A DNA stretch of 64,000 bases from Halothiobacillus sp. (lineage in GTDB: Bacteria > Pseudomonadota > Gammaproteobacteria > Halothiobacillales > Halothiobacillaceae). A program made the translations under genes and the position numbers. Under the pieces are notes generated by a model. That model was not told where the DNA came from. It did no database searches and worked only from the letters and a program-made list of their open reading frames with translations. Location: contig NZ_JAQTTX010000006.1 of NCBI RefSeq assembly GCF_028710545.1, forward strand, positions 1 to 64,000, written 5' to 3'. Below, in pieces: positions 57,122 to 64,000 of this stretch. Position 1 is the stretch's first letter, and every line of letters begins with the position of its first letter.

Positions 57122-60100
57122 ACCAATGCCTCCGTATGAATCGAATGAGCGCCATCCGGGGAAACTTCATCCATCAGCAGCGCATCCATCGCCGCGATCA
57201 AGGCCGGATTCGCCGGTGCGAAGTACACGCCCTGCCCTGGGCTATCGATCCCGCGGACGAACAGATATAGCGCACCGCCGAGATGAACAGCCGGATCGTA
57301 ATTCGGCAACCGATCCTGCAAGTGCCGATGCAGGGCGGTGAGATACAACACCATCTGTAGGTCGTAGCGGGCGGCCAGCATGGCCTCGACCAGACGCCGA
57401 GGCGCATAGTCCTCCGGCGCATCACCCAGCCAGTTCGATTTGTAATCCAGAATGTAGAACCGGCCATCGACCTCGAATACCAGGTCCATAAATCCCTTGA
57501 TCTGCCCTTCAAGATATTGGGCGGTGAGCATCGGTCGTATCTGTCCTGGGTGAACATGCGCGCACAGCAACGCATCGATAGCATTTGTCTGGGTTTGGGC
57601 TACAGGCAACCAGAACTCCTGCTCGATCTGGTAGCGCGACACGTCCGCCAATTGTCGAGATGGCGTGGTTGCTGAGGTAAGGCCCGCATAAATCCATGCA
57701 GTCTCTGGGTACTGGCTGCCACTCGTTAAATCCCCCCTGCCCCCCTTTTTCAAAGGGGGGAGCATTCCTTTGTTTAAATGCGTGCGCCTCCCCCTTTGTA
57801 AAAGGGGGAACGAGGGGGATTTGAGCAAGTTTTGCTTTTGTGCAGCGCCTTTGGTGGGCAAGGGCAACGTCAATATCCGAAGCACCAACTCGGCCAGCGT
57901 GCTTTGTTGCTCTTGCGTCAACATCGTAGCGAGTTGTTGAACCCGACTCAAACAGGCTTCAAAGGTCGCCGACTGGTTGAAGCCCTCCTCACCCGCTCGC
58001 TCAAGCAGGCTGTGCAGCAGCGTCCCGAACGTGGTGCCGCGTGGCAGGCGGCTGATGCGTGCGGACAATGAGTGCGGATCAAATCGGTGGGTCTGGGGTA
58101 GATCAAGCGGCTCCTCAACCACGCCGATTTCTGACAACACATCCCTCAATTGTTCCTGCCTGGCCGTTTCCGGTACTACGACTTCGGATTCATGTAATGC
58201 ATGGGTCAAACCACTGAAACTGCTGATTCGCCAATGGCTATCCACCCGTCGTTTGGCCGTGCGTGCAGCGGGCAAAGTACCCTCCGCAGGGGCTATGAAG
58301 TGTCCGTGTGTAATCGATGGCGGCGGCTCGATGGTTACGCCCGCTTGAGCGTCGAGATCAGCCAATGCGGCCTCGAAACTTGGAATAAACTCATCACCGC
58401 CCTGCAGCCTCAACACATGCCCCAAGCCGGAATCATGCTGATTGGGTTGCTTGCCCGTGCCGAATTTAACCGGCCCCAGCGCCACCGTACACGCCGATTC
58501 GGCTCGGGTGAGCGCGACATAAATCAGCCGCACGCTCTCGGTCATCTGCGCCTCATGCTCCGCTGCGATGGCTTCGGGGTATTCACCCAGATTCATACCG
58601 CGCCCGGCGCTCGTTCGCCAAGGTGTCGCGGTGCTGTTTTTATTCGCATCTTTGGGGCGAATCAAGGGCAAGAAGGGCAGATAAACCACAGGGTATTGCA
58701 GGCCTTTGGCGGAATGGATCGTGATGATCCGCACCAGATGCTCATCCTGCTCCAGTCTGAGCTCATGCTCGGCTTCGTTATCGCTGACGGCCTGCGCATA
58801 CCGTTGCAGCAGGGCATCCAATCCTGCCAATTGCGCCTGTTCATTCTGCGCCCAATCTGCCAGATGCAAGAGGTTCGTCAGCCGCCGCTCGCCCGAACGA
58901 TCCGGCAGCGGCGCGGCTAATAATCTGGCCGGAATATGATAGTCATGCATCAGCTGATAAACAGCCGCAAGAATGCCCTGATGCCGTGCGATACGCTGAT
59001 AGGCCATGAATCTCGATGTATCTTCATCCAGTCGGGCATCGTTGCGGACGGCATCGAGTTCGTCCCAATGCCGGGCGAAGCTCGACGAGCCCAGCGCCGC
59101 ACGAAGCCGGTCCTGACGTTGCGGCTCGGCAATCGCCAGTAGCCAGCGGTGAAAATCCGCCGCTTCTTGCGTTGCGAACAGACGATGCCGGTCAGACAGA
59201 TACACGCTCTTGATACCGCGACGATTGAGCGACTGTTGCAGCAGAGCCGCCTGATCGCCCGTGGACACCAGAATCGCCACATCCTGCGGGCGCAAGGCTG
59301 TTATTTCGCCCTCGGCATCAAAAAAAGCAAGATCGCCAACCTGCGCCGCATTGAGACGCGAAGTAATGGCCTCGGCGGTATGCTCCGCCATCTGCGCAAC
59401 AAAATGCCCCGCCGCCAGCAGCGTATCGCGCGGCAGGGCCCAACCCGTCAAGGCCGGACACGGCTGCCACTCACCCGCCCTATTGCGACGTTTCAACTGG
59501 CGAGCCTTGCCGCGCGCGCTGACGCGAATGAAGGGCAGCGGGTTGCCTTCATCCGTTTTGTGTCTAAAGGCGCCGGATGGATGACGGTCTGCGCGCTCGA
59601 AGACAAAATTCACCGCCGCCACCAATTCAGGCGTGGAGCGGTAATTGGCATCCAATGTGTAATGCCGGCCTTGTGTTGCCTCCCGGGCGGCGAGGTAGCT
59701 GAACATGTCCGCGCCGCGAAAGCGGTAGATCGATTGCTTCGGATCGCCAATCAGAATCATCGTACCCGTTTGTTCTTCGGCCAACGCTGCATTTGCCTGC
59801 CCGCCGATCCGGAACACCCGATCAAAAATGCGGTACTGCAACGGATCGGTATCCTGAAACTCGTCGATCATTGCCACGGGAAATTGCGTTCGGATTGTGT
59901 CCGCGAGTTGCTGACCTTCATCCCCCGCCAATGCGCGATCAAGGTTCAACAGAATATCGTCAAATCCCATTTCGGCATTTTGTTGCAACACCGTGTCGAT
60001 GCGATCGCGCACCCAAAAGGCGGCGTGGGCCAACAAGCGGATCGCCAACTGCTCGCGGCCTTGAAGAGTAGCCTCCATCGCAACGGGCCATGCGGAAAAA

Positions 60101-61080
60101 GCTGCCAACGCGGGATGAGGCGGTCGTTCTAGTTTCTTGTTGAATTTGGGTTGAGTGAGGAACTTAAATACATCAAGCGGCAGCGACTCGCCGGTTTGCG
60201 CCCACAGATCGAGGCTATCCCAAAGAATTGAGTAATCCGTCAATTTGGATAACGTTTTGTGCGAAGTGCCATTCAGCGACCCCATAATCGACAACCACTG
60301 CGCCTTCAAGGTCTCGGCGTGGGCTGACCAAGCCCGTCGTGCGTCTTGCTCGGCTTGCTGGGCTAGAGCTTCAAGTTCGGTGACCTCGGCAACCAGCACA
60401 CTGAATTCAAGTGAAGCCGGATCAACCAGCACACCATCCACAAACAGCGGCGCGCCATCACGCGCCAACAACCCGCTGAGTTTGTGGGCCAATGCCGCGG
60501 GGCCGCCCAGCAGATTCGCCACGGCAAGCGCATGCTCCGACGGCAGCGCATAAACAAAATGCCGCCAGTAATCCTGCACGGCCTGATCGACCACCGGTGT
60601 CAACGAAGTGCGCACCGTCTGTTCAAACAAGGCCCGGCTATGGAAGGCATGTTCGTTCAGCATCCGCTGACACCAGCCGTGAATCGTGAAAATCGCCGCC
60701 TCATCCATCCAGTTGGCCGCCATTTCGAGGCGCTGAGCTGCGGCAAGACGTTCTTCAGATGTAGCAAAAGCCTTATTCAACGCATTCAGCAGAGGATCGT
60801 CACCGTCCAAATCTGCATCAGAAAACACCCTGGATGCCTCAAACAACCGCGCCCGAATCCGCTCGCGCAGTTCATCGGCTGCGGCCTCGGTAAAGGTGGT
60901 CACCAGAATTTGTGGCGGCATCAACGGTTCGGTGCCATGCCCCAAAACCAAACGGACATAGAGCAAGGCAATCGTGAACGTTTTACCCGTACCTGCACTG
61001 GCTTCAATCAAACGACTGCCGGCGAACGGAAAGGTCAGCGGGTTTAGTGGCAATGGCATATTTGACTTACTCAGGGACAC
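57118..61080 (-). CDS. recB: Exodeoxyribonuclease V beta subunit RecB
   Basis: 3'-5' helicase and nuclease subunit of RecBCD. GTG at 61080 with AGGA six bases upstream is 2 nt beyond the doc stop; ATG at 61059 is the alternative. About 1320 residues with LIEASAGTGKTFT (Walker A at about 27-34), IDEFQDTDPLQYRIF, DPKQSIYRFRGADMF, SAKGLQYPVVYLP and the C-terminal nuclease GFMDLVFEVDGRFYILDYKSNWLG with the catalytic Asp and Lys. Between helicase and nuclease, about 35 residues (KSPSFPLLQRGRRTHLNKG...) are encoded by an inserted 95-bp repeat (57728-57822). recC is not adjacent. Confidence 0.94.
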   Translation of the reverse strand: MSLSKSNMPLPLNPLTFPFAGSRLIEASAGTGKTFTIALLYVRLVLGHGTEPLMPPQILVTTFTEAAADELRERIRARLFEASRVFSDADLDGDDPLLNALNKAFATSEERLAAAQRLEMAANWMDEAAIFTIHGWCQRMLNEHAFHSRALFEQTVRTSLTPVVDQAVQDYWRHFVYALPSEHALAVANLLGGPAALAHKLSGLLARDGAPLFVDGVLVDPASLEFSVLVAEVTELEALAQQAEQDARRAWSAHAETLKAQWLSIMGSLNGTSHKTLSKLTDYSILWDSLDLWAQTGESLPLDVFKFLTQPKFNKKLERPPHPALAAFSAWPVAMEATLQGREQLAIRLLAHAAFWVRDRIDTVLQQNAEMGFDDILLNLDRALAGDEGQQLADTIRTQFPVAMIDEFQDTDPLQYRIFDRVFRIGGQANAALAEEQTGTMILIGDPKQSIYRFRGADMFSYLAAREATQGRHYTLDANYRSTPELVAAVNFVFERADRHPSGAFRHKTDEGNPLPFIRVSARGKARQLKRRNRAGEWQPCPALTGWALPRDTLLAAGHFVAQMAEHTAEAITSRLNAAQVGDLAFFDAEGEITALRPQDVAILVSTGDQAALLQQSLNRRGIKSVYLSDRHRLFATQEAADFHRWLLAIAEPQRQDRLRAALGSSSFARHWDELDAVRNDARLDEDTSRFMAYQRIARHQGILAAVYQLMHDYHIPARLLAAPLPDRSGERRLTNLLHLADWAQNEQAQLAGLDALLQRYAQAVSDNEAEHELRLEQDEHLVRIITIHSAKGLQYPVVYLPFLPLIRPKDANKNSTATPWRTSAGRGMNLGEYPEAIAAEHEAQMTESVRLIYVALTRAESACTVALGPVKFGTGKQPNQHDSGLGHVLRLQGGDEFIPSFEAALADLDAQAGVTIEPPPSITHGHFIAPAEGTLPAARTAKRRVDSHWRISSFSGLTHALHESEVVVPETARQEQLRDVLSEIGVVEEPLDLPQTHRFDPHSLSARISRLPRGTTFGTLLHSLLERAGEEGFNQSATFEACLSRVQQLATMLTQEQQSTLAELVLRILTLPLPTKGAAQKQNLLKSPSFPLLQRGRRTHLNKGMLPPLKKGGRGDLTSGSQYPETAWIYAGLTSATTPSRQLADVSRYQIEQEFWLPVAQTQTNAIDALLCAHVHPGQIRPMLTAQYLEGQIKGFMDLVFEVDGRFYILDYKSNWLGDAPEDYAPRRLVEAMLAARYDLQMVLYLTALHRHLQDRLPNYDPAVHLGGALYLFVRGIDSPGQGVYFAPANPALIAAMDALLMDEVSPDGAHSIHTEALV
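57728..57822. repeat. AAATCCCCC/GGGGGATTT repeat inside recB
   Basis: A 95-bp copy of the same element as 54526-54624 (AAATCCCCCC...GGGGGATTT, with a hairpin in each arm) placed within the recB reading frame. The frame stays open through it and codes KSPSFPLLQRG...LKKGGRGDLT at the helicase-nuclease junction. Confidence 0.85.
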
Positions 61081-61082
61081 AA

Positions 61083-61475
61083 TCAGTCCTGTGCGGAGGA
61101 ATAACGCTCGAACCAATGAGACAGGATGCGCTCGTCAATGGCGCCAGCGGCTAGTTGTTCATACATCAATACCGCCTCGGGCTCCGGCGCATTGAGTGTG
61201 CAACCGTTTAACTCAAGGAATACAGTGGCAATGGTGAATGCAATGCGTTTATTACCATCGACAAAAGGATGATTGCGCACTAGGCCGAAACTGTAGGATG
61301 AGGCGAGTTCGAATAAAGACACGCCAGGCTCGTACACAGCACGCTGCTTCGGGCGCGCCAGAGCCGAATCGAGAAGATCGGGATCACGCACACCCGACAA
61401 ACCACCGTGCTCGGCCAGCAGCATCTTGTGGACAGCAAACACCACCTCCGGCAACACCCAAACCGGATCGCTCAT
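61083..61475 (-). CDS. doc: Doc-type toxin (Fic fold)
   Basis: A 130-residue protein of the Doc group of Fic-fold enzymes. The active motif HPFVDGNKR (residues 69-77) has Lys where Fic AMP-transferases have Gly, as in Doc, which in phage P1 phosphorylates EF-Tu and stops translation. Upstream helices GGLSGVRDPDLLDSALARP are typical of the Doc family. The start overlaps the antitoxin stop (ATGA), and its own stop is 2 nt before the recB start. That this toxin is active, and that it is controlled by the small protein next to it, is inferred from family and order. Confidence 0.92.
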   Translation of the reverse strand: MSDPVWVLPEVVFAVHKMLLAEHGGLSGVRDPDLLDSALARPKQRAVYEPGVSLFELASSYSFGLVRNHPFVDGNKRIAFTIATVFLELNGCTLNAPEPEAVLMYEQLAAGAIDERILSHWFERYSSAQD

Positions 61476-61696
61476 TTTGCGAGTTCGTGCAGCGCGTTGC
61501 GGTACCGCTTCATTACATTCTCTGCCGCATCCATCTGTGCTTCAAAATCTTGCTGATAGGGCGTCAAAGTCAATCCATCAGGGCCATCCACCAGATACAA
61601 CACATCCCCTTTACCGATTCGTAGCTTCGCAAGCACTTCCCTCGGAAGAACGATGCCCATGGAATTTCCTATCGCAGAAACTTTTACTTTTAGCAT
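61472..61696 (-). CDS. AbrB/SpoVT-type antitoxin
   Basis: A 74-residue protein. The first about 45 residues form a swapped-hairpin AbrB/MazE-like DNA-binding domain (KVSAIGNSMGIVLPREVLAKLRIGKGDVLYLV); the C-terminal part (EAQMDAAENVMKRYRNALHELAK) is helical and would wrap the toxin, as in Phd-like partners. It is the first gene of the four-gene antitoxin-doc-recB-recD operon. An inverted repeat between a putative promoter and this start suggests that it represses its own operon. Confidence 0.9.
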   Translation of the reverse strand: MLKVKVSAIGNSMGIVLPREVLAKLRIGKGDVLYLVDGPDGLTLTPYQQDFEAQMDAAENVMKRYRNALHELAK

Positions 61697-61697
61697 G

Positions 61698-61721
61698 GCA
61701 ATAATCTCATCAAGTTATTAC
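61698..61721. promoter_or_regulatory. Putative operator of the antitoxin-doc-recBD operon
   Basis: GCAATAA (61698-61704) and TTATTAC (61715-61721) form an inverted repeat (6 of 7 pairs) directly ahead of the antitoxin ATG, where autoregulatory antitoxins bind. Confidence 0.4.
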
Positions 61722-61738
61722 ATTCGTTATCACGTTTA

Positions 61739-61767
61739 AGATTAGATGTATTAGAAATCATCGTCAA
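61739..61767 (-). promoter_or_regulatory. Putative promoter of the antitoxin-doc-recBD operon
   Basis: On the minus strand TTGACG (61762-61767) and TAATCT (61739-61744) with a 17-bp spacer, 42 bp before the antitoxin ATG. The -10 box is weak. Confidence 0.45.
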
Positions 61768-61815
61768 TTAGAGCTTACTTAACGCCACGGGAACTTACCC
61801 ATAGGTTAAGCAAGC

Positions 61816-61846
61816 AATAAAAAAGGCACCCGAAGGTGCCTTTTAC
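61816..61846 (-). terminator. Rho-independent terminator downstream of the porin
   Basis: AAAAGGCACC (61821-61830), loop CGAA, GGTGCCTTTT (61835-61844), with a T run on the minus strand. It ends the porin transcript and insulates the toxin-antitoxin-recBD operon. Confidence 0.92.
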
Positions 61847-61900
61847 AATTCACAGTTTTTAATCCTGAGGATGTGATCGCAAGATCACGCCCTCACGTGA

Positions 61901-62998
61901 TTAGAACTTGTGTTCAATACCAACAGATACTGCAGAAGACTTGCCGCCCGGGAAGGCCGCTGTATCGGTCGGGTAGCTATAGTCATGACCGCCACCCATA
62001 ATGGTGTAGCTAGCTGCGCTGCTGTTGCTGGTTTGAGCATACATAGCGTACACATTGGTTTGCTTGCTCAGCTTGTAGTCGTACCCAACGGCCCACATAT
62101 CACCACCGGTATTAGGGCGGTTGGAAATGTCGTCAGCCTTGAAGTACTGAGCCTTAACAGTGTTCGCACCCATGAAGGTGTAAGCAGCGCCCACGCCATA
62201 TACTTTAACGTCATCACTAGTCAAACCAACGTTCTTGACATCTTGGTACAAGCCCAAGATCTTGAAGCCGGCGATGCTGTAGTTAGCACCAATACGGTAG
62301 GCGTCTTGACTATCCTTCATGCCAGGAGCTGGTGCGGCTTGCAGTTTGTGCTGCTCGTAAGCCGCATCCAGACCGAAGCCCGCAATCTTGTAACCAGCAC
62401 TCAAGCTCCACGCGTTAGACTTGGTGTTGTACGGGCTAGCAGGAGAAGCGGTAGGATCGGACGGAGCCCAGCTGTTAACGTAAGCAACAACCGCTTTAAA
62501 GCCCATCAGATCAGGCGTTACATAGGCAACGACTTGGCTCGGGCGCAGATCCCAACCGAAATCGCCATGCTTCTGGCTGATAATGTTCCGGGAATCACCG
62601 ATGGTGTCGCCGAACAGGTCATAGCTACGGCCCATCATCTTGAACGGAGTGTCGTGACGACCAGCGATCACGGTACCCCAGCCGCCTGTAGCACCGATAA
62701 AGGTGTTCCGTTGACCACCCAAACCGCCAGAAGAAGCGCCGAACGAGCCATTTTGACCAGCGTCAAAACCAGTTTCGTATTGGTAAATGATGCTCAGGCT
62801 GTCATTGATTTTCTCTTTGCCTTTGATACCAATGCGCGAAGAGTTGGTAGAGAAACCGCTTTGAGTGTTGGTAGCGTTGTCGCCTGACAGCACGTCGTAA
62901 GAAACATGGAATTTACCGTACAGCGTGGTGTCGGCCATGGCAGCAGCTGGCGCGATCATTGCGGCAGCAACGGCGATTGCGATGATATTCTTTTTCAT
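61901..62998 (-). CDS. General outer-membrane porin
   Basis: A 365-residue precursor of a 16-strand trimeric porin of the Gram-negative porin (OmpC/Porin_4-like) group. The signal peptide MKKNIIAIAVAAAMIAPAAAMA is followed by DTTLYGKFHVSYDVLSG, and the C-terminus ends in the required aromatic residue (IEHKF). Alternating Gly/Ser/Tyr-rich strands run throughout, with an acidic loop region (HDTPFKMMGRSYDLFGDTIGD, the PEFG-like constriction loop). The ATG at 62998 with GGAG 10 nt upstream is used rather than an ORF start at 63073. Solute selectivity cannot be read from the sequence. Confidence 0.93.
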   Translation of the reverse strand: MKKNIIAIAVAAAMIAPAAAMADTTLYGKFHVSYDVLSGDNATNTQSGFSTNSSRIGIKGKEKINDSLSIIYQYETGFDAGQNGSFGASSGGLGGQRNTFIGATGGWGTVIAGRHDTPFKMMGRSYDLFGDTIGDSRNIISQKHGDFGWDLRPSQVVAYVTPDLMGFKAVVAYVNSWAPSDPTASPASPYNTKSNAWSLSAGYKIAGFGLDAAYEQHKLQAAPAPGMKDSQDAYRIGANYSIAGFKILGLYQDVKNVGLTSDDVKVYGVGAAYTFMGANTVKAQYFKADDISNRPNTGGDMWAVGYDYKLSKQTNVYAMYAQTSNSSAASYTIMGGGHDYSYPTDTAAFPGGKSSAVSVGIEHKF

Positions 62999-63062
62999 CC
63001 GATCGATCTCCAATAGAGGTTTTGAGATTACAAGATTCCCCAGCCATCTGGGTACTTGGGCA

Positions 63063-63090
63063 ATACTAGCCACTTACGCGCCTGACACAA
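63063..63090 (-). promoter_or_regulatory. Putative promoter of the porin gene
   Basis: On the minus strand TTGTGT (63085-63090) and TAGTAT (63063-63068) are spaced by 16 bp, about 65 bp before the porin ATG. Confidence 0.4.
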
Positions 63091-63240
63091 GCCACAACTA
63101 ACTTTTTTACAACATGACTTCGCCTTCGTGTTGCAATACCACAACAGGGCATGGGCATTTGCCCCAGAAAATGGCATTCGCTTCTATGTCAGTGGTGTAT
63201 TCATGGCTGTGTTTCGCTTTGCGCAAATTCCCTTTTGCCC

Positions 63241-63410
63241 ACCCCCTCCTCACGAGAGGGAGGGGCTTTTTCCCCCTCCCTCTTTGTGGGGAGGGCTGGG
63301 GCGGGGGATTTATGCTTTGGTATAAGCCTCATCACCCTCACCCCTGCCCCTCTCCCATCAAGGGAGAGGGGGGATGCGCCTCCCTCTTTATAAAAAAGGA
63401 AGAATGAGTG
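63241..63410. repeat. Pyrimidine/purine-rich repeats upstream of the porin
   Basis: Two adjoining units, 63241-63310 (CCCCCTCCTCACGAGAGGGAGGGG and CCCCCTCCCTCTTTGTGGGGAGGG) and 63335-63410 (CCCTCACCCCTGCCC, TCTCCCATCAAGGGAGAGG, then TGCGCCTCCCTCTTTATAAAAAAGG). They fill the gap between the porin promoter region and the next gene. The second shares its start with 54418-54493. Confidence 0.65.
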
Positions 63411-63416
63411 TATTTT

Positions 63417-64000
63417 TCATTTTGATCGAAATAGACGTGTATACAGGGCGGTGAGCCAGTGGTGGCGTTGCCAGACCAAATCCACACCGTTATCTATCTC
63501 AAGATCGCGGGCTTGGGCCGCGGTGTGCGTATGGGCCGGTTGTCTTTGCGTGAGGAACTGATCGATGGCATCCAGGCTTGCATACCATCCGGCAAGATCA
63601 CCTTCGAGATAACACCACAACGGCTCGCTCCATACGATATAAGTCGAACGCGAGGGCGAAACGCCAAGGGCAACCAACTCATTTATATCAGGCCGGAAAC
63701 TCGTGGAGAGAATCACGACTGGGTTGCTGGTACTTTCGACAGCATGCAAACAAAGAGCGCCGGCCAGAACCGCGGAGTCGGTATAGATCAAAGGACGATC
63801 ATCGCTCGTGATTCGGTCGACGGCAGTTGACGATATTGAATGGATGGTTTCGACATTCGCTGGGGTTGGCCAAGGACTACGCCCCCAAACCCAAAGGCTG
63901 TTGATTTCGGGACGCGCTTTTTTTGCCCGTTCGGCGTTAACGGGATGGCTGTAAAGCCACATTTGCAACTCCGTGAGCCAGCGCCGGAACGGACGCAACT
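63417..64000 (-). CDS. RpfE-like / COG4255-type protein, 5' truncated by window edge
   Basis: The visible C-terminal 194 residues contain LTELQMWLYSHPVNAERAKKARPEINSLWVWGRS, closely like the stretch LTE.QM-L--HPVN--R---GLP-VNSLW-WG that characterises proteins labelled RpfE-type regulators or cofactor-independent phosphoglycerate-mutase-like proteins in beta- and gammaproteobacteria. The rest (DRPLIYTDSAVLAGALCLH, WYASLDAIDQFLTQ) is compatible. The gene enters from beyond 64000. Function in the family is not clearly established, and the enzyme label is likely historic. Assignment is by remembered motif only. Confidence 0.6.
   Translation of the reverse strand, partial: LRPFRRWLTELQMWLYSHPVNAERAKKARPEINSLWVWGRSPWPTPANVETIHSISSTAVDRITSDDRPLIYTDSAVLAGALCLHAVESTSNPVVILSTSFRPDINELVALGVSPSRSTYIVWSEPLWCYLEGDLAGWYASLDAIDQFLTQRQPAHTHTAAQARDLEIDNGVDLVWQRHHWLTALYTRLFRSK

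Noticed and set aside
57728-57822. Frameshift or pseudogene in recB at the repeat
   Set aside because: The frame stays open through the repeat and the nuclease motif follows in frame.
59149-60132. 327-residue ORF antisense to recB
   Set aside because: Overlaps conserved RecB helicase motifs; no recognisable domain.
61910-62887. 325-residue ORF antisense to the porin
   Set aside because: The porin frame has signal peptide, promoter, Shine-Dalgarno, terminator and C-terminal Phe; the opposite frame has none.

Overview
The window is a chromosomal segment of a free-living aerobic gammaproteobacterium. Supporting gene orders are gltD-hemE, pilMNOPQ-aroK, nudJ-mnmA-hflD, rlmE-ftsH-folP-glmM-tpiA-secG-tRNA-Leu, and a complete 14-gene nuo operon followed by a DUF2818 gene. 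All are arrangements typical of Pseudomonas/Xanthomonas/Chromatiales-type genomes. A SCO/PCu(A)C copper-delivery pair and a two-haem cytochrome c add a strongly respiratory flavour. A Halothiobacillus-like sulfur oxidiser would fit, but that genus-level guess is inference and no lithotrophy gene lies in the window.

Layout. 1-1.7 kb: end of gltD, a 151-bp palindromic mobile element, hemE. 1.7-4.7 kb (minus): PBP1A and a small gene behind it. 4.8-12.8 kb (plus): type IV pilus assembly and secretin genes pilMNOPQ, a large Ig-like-repeat lipoprotein, and aroK without the usual aroB. 13-14.8 kb (minus): a MarR regulator and rpoS (no nlpD). 15.1-22.4 kb (plus): an ATP-grasp protein abutting a SerC homologue, a small unknown protein overlapping a CBS-PAS-GGDEF-EAL protein, then nudJ-mnmA-hflD. 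22.4-37.5 kb (minus): DUF2818 and nuoN-A, respiratory complex I. 37.6-45.1 kb (minus): tRNA-Leu(GAG), secG, tpiA, glmM, a dihaem cytochrome c, folP, ftsH, rlmE. 45.3-47.7 kb: the copper chaperone pair, divergent from yhbY-aat. 47.7-54.4 kb (plus): a second 151-bp element, a CPA2 antiporter, a 77-residue protein, mfd and an RDD membrane protein. 54.4-61.7 kb (minus): recD and recB joined to a Doc-type toxin-antitoxin pair in one overlapping operon. 61.9-64 kb (minus): a porin and the 5'-truncated end of an RpfE-like gene.

Most of the window is core metabolism, envelope, respiration and repair. The unusual content is of three kinds. (1) An antitoxin-doc-recB-recD operon has stop/start overlaps or a 2-nt gap at every junction, and recC is absent from the window. 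(2) Two near-identical 151-bp elements made of five consecutive hairpins are each bounded by a perfect 4-bp duplication of YTAR type; a 63-bp palindrome has related ends. They look like miniature IS5-type elements. (3) A pyrimidine-rich element of about 70-100 bp with AAATCCCCC/GGGGGATTT ends occurs in intergenic DNA and, once, in frame inside recB. The ATP-grasp/SerC pair is a further candidate for undescribed biochemistry.

All calls come from reading translations and motifs by eye. No database search, folding or statistics were run, and residue positions marked as approximate are estimates.
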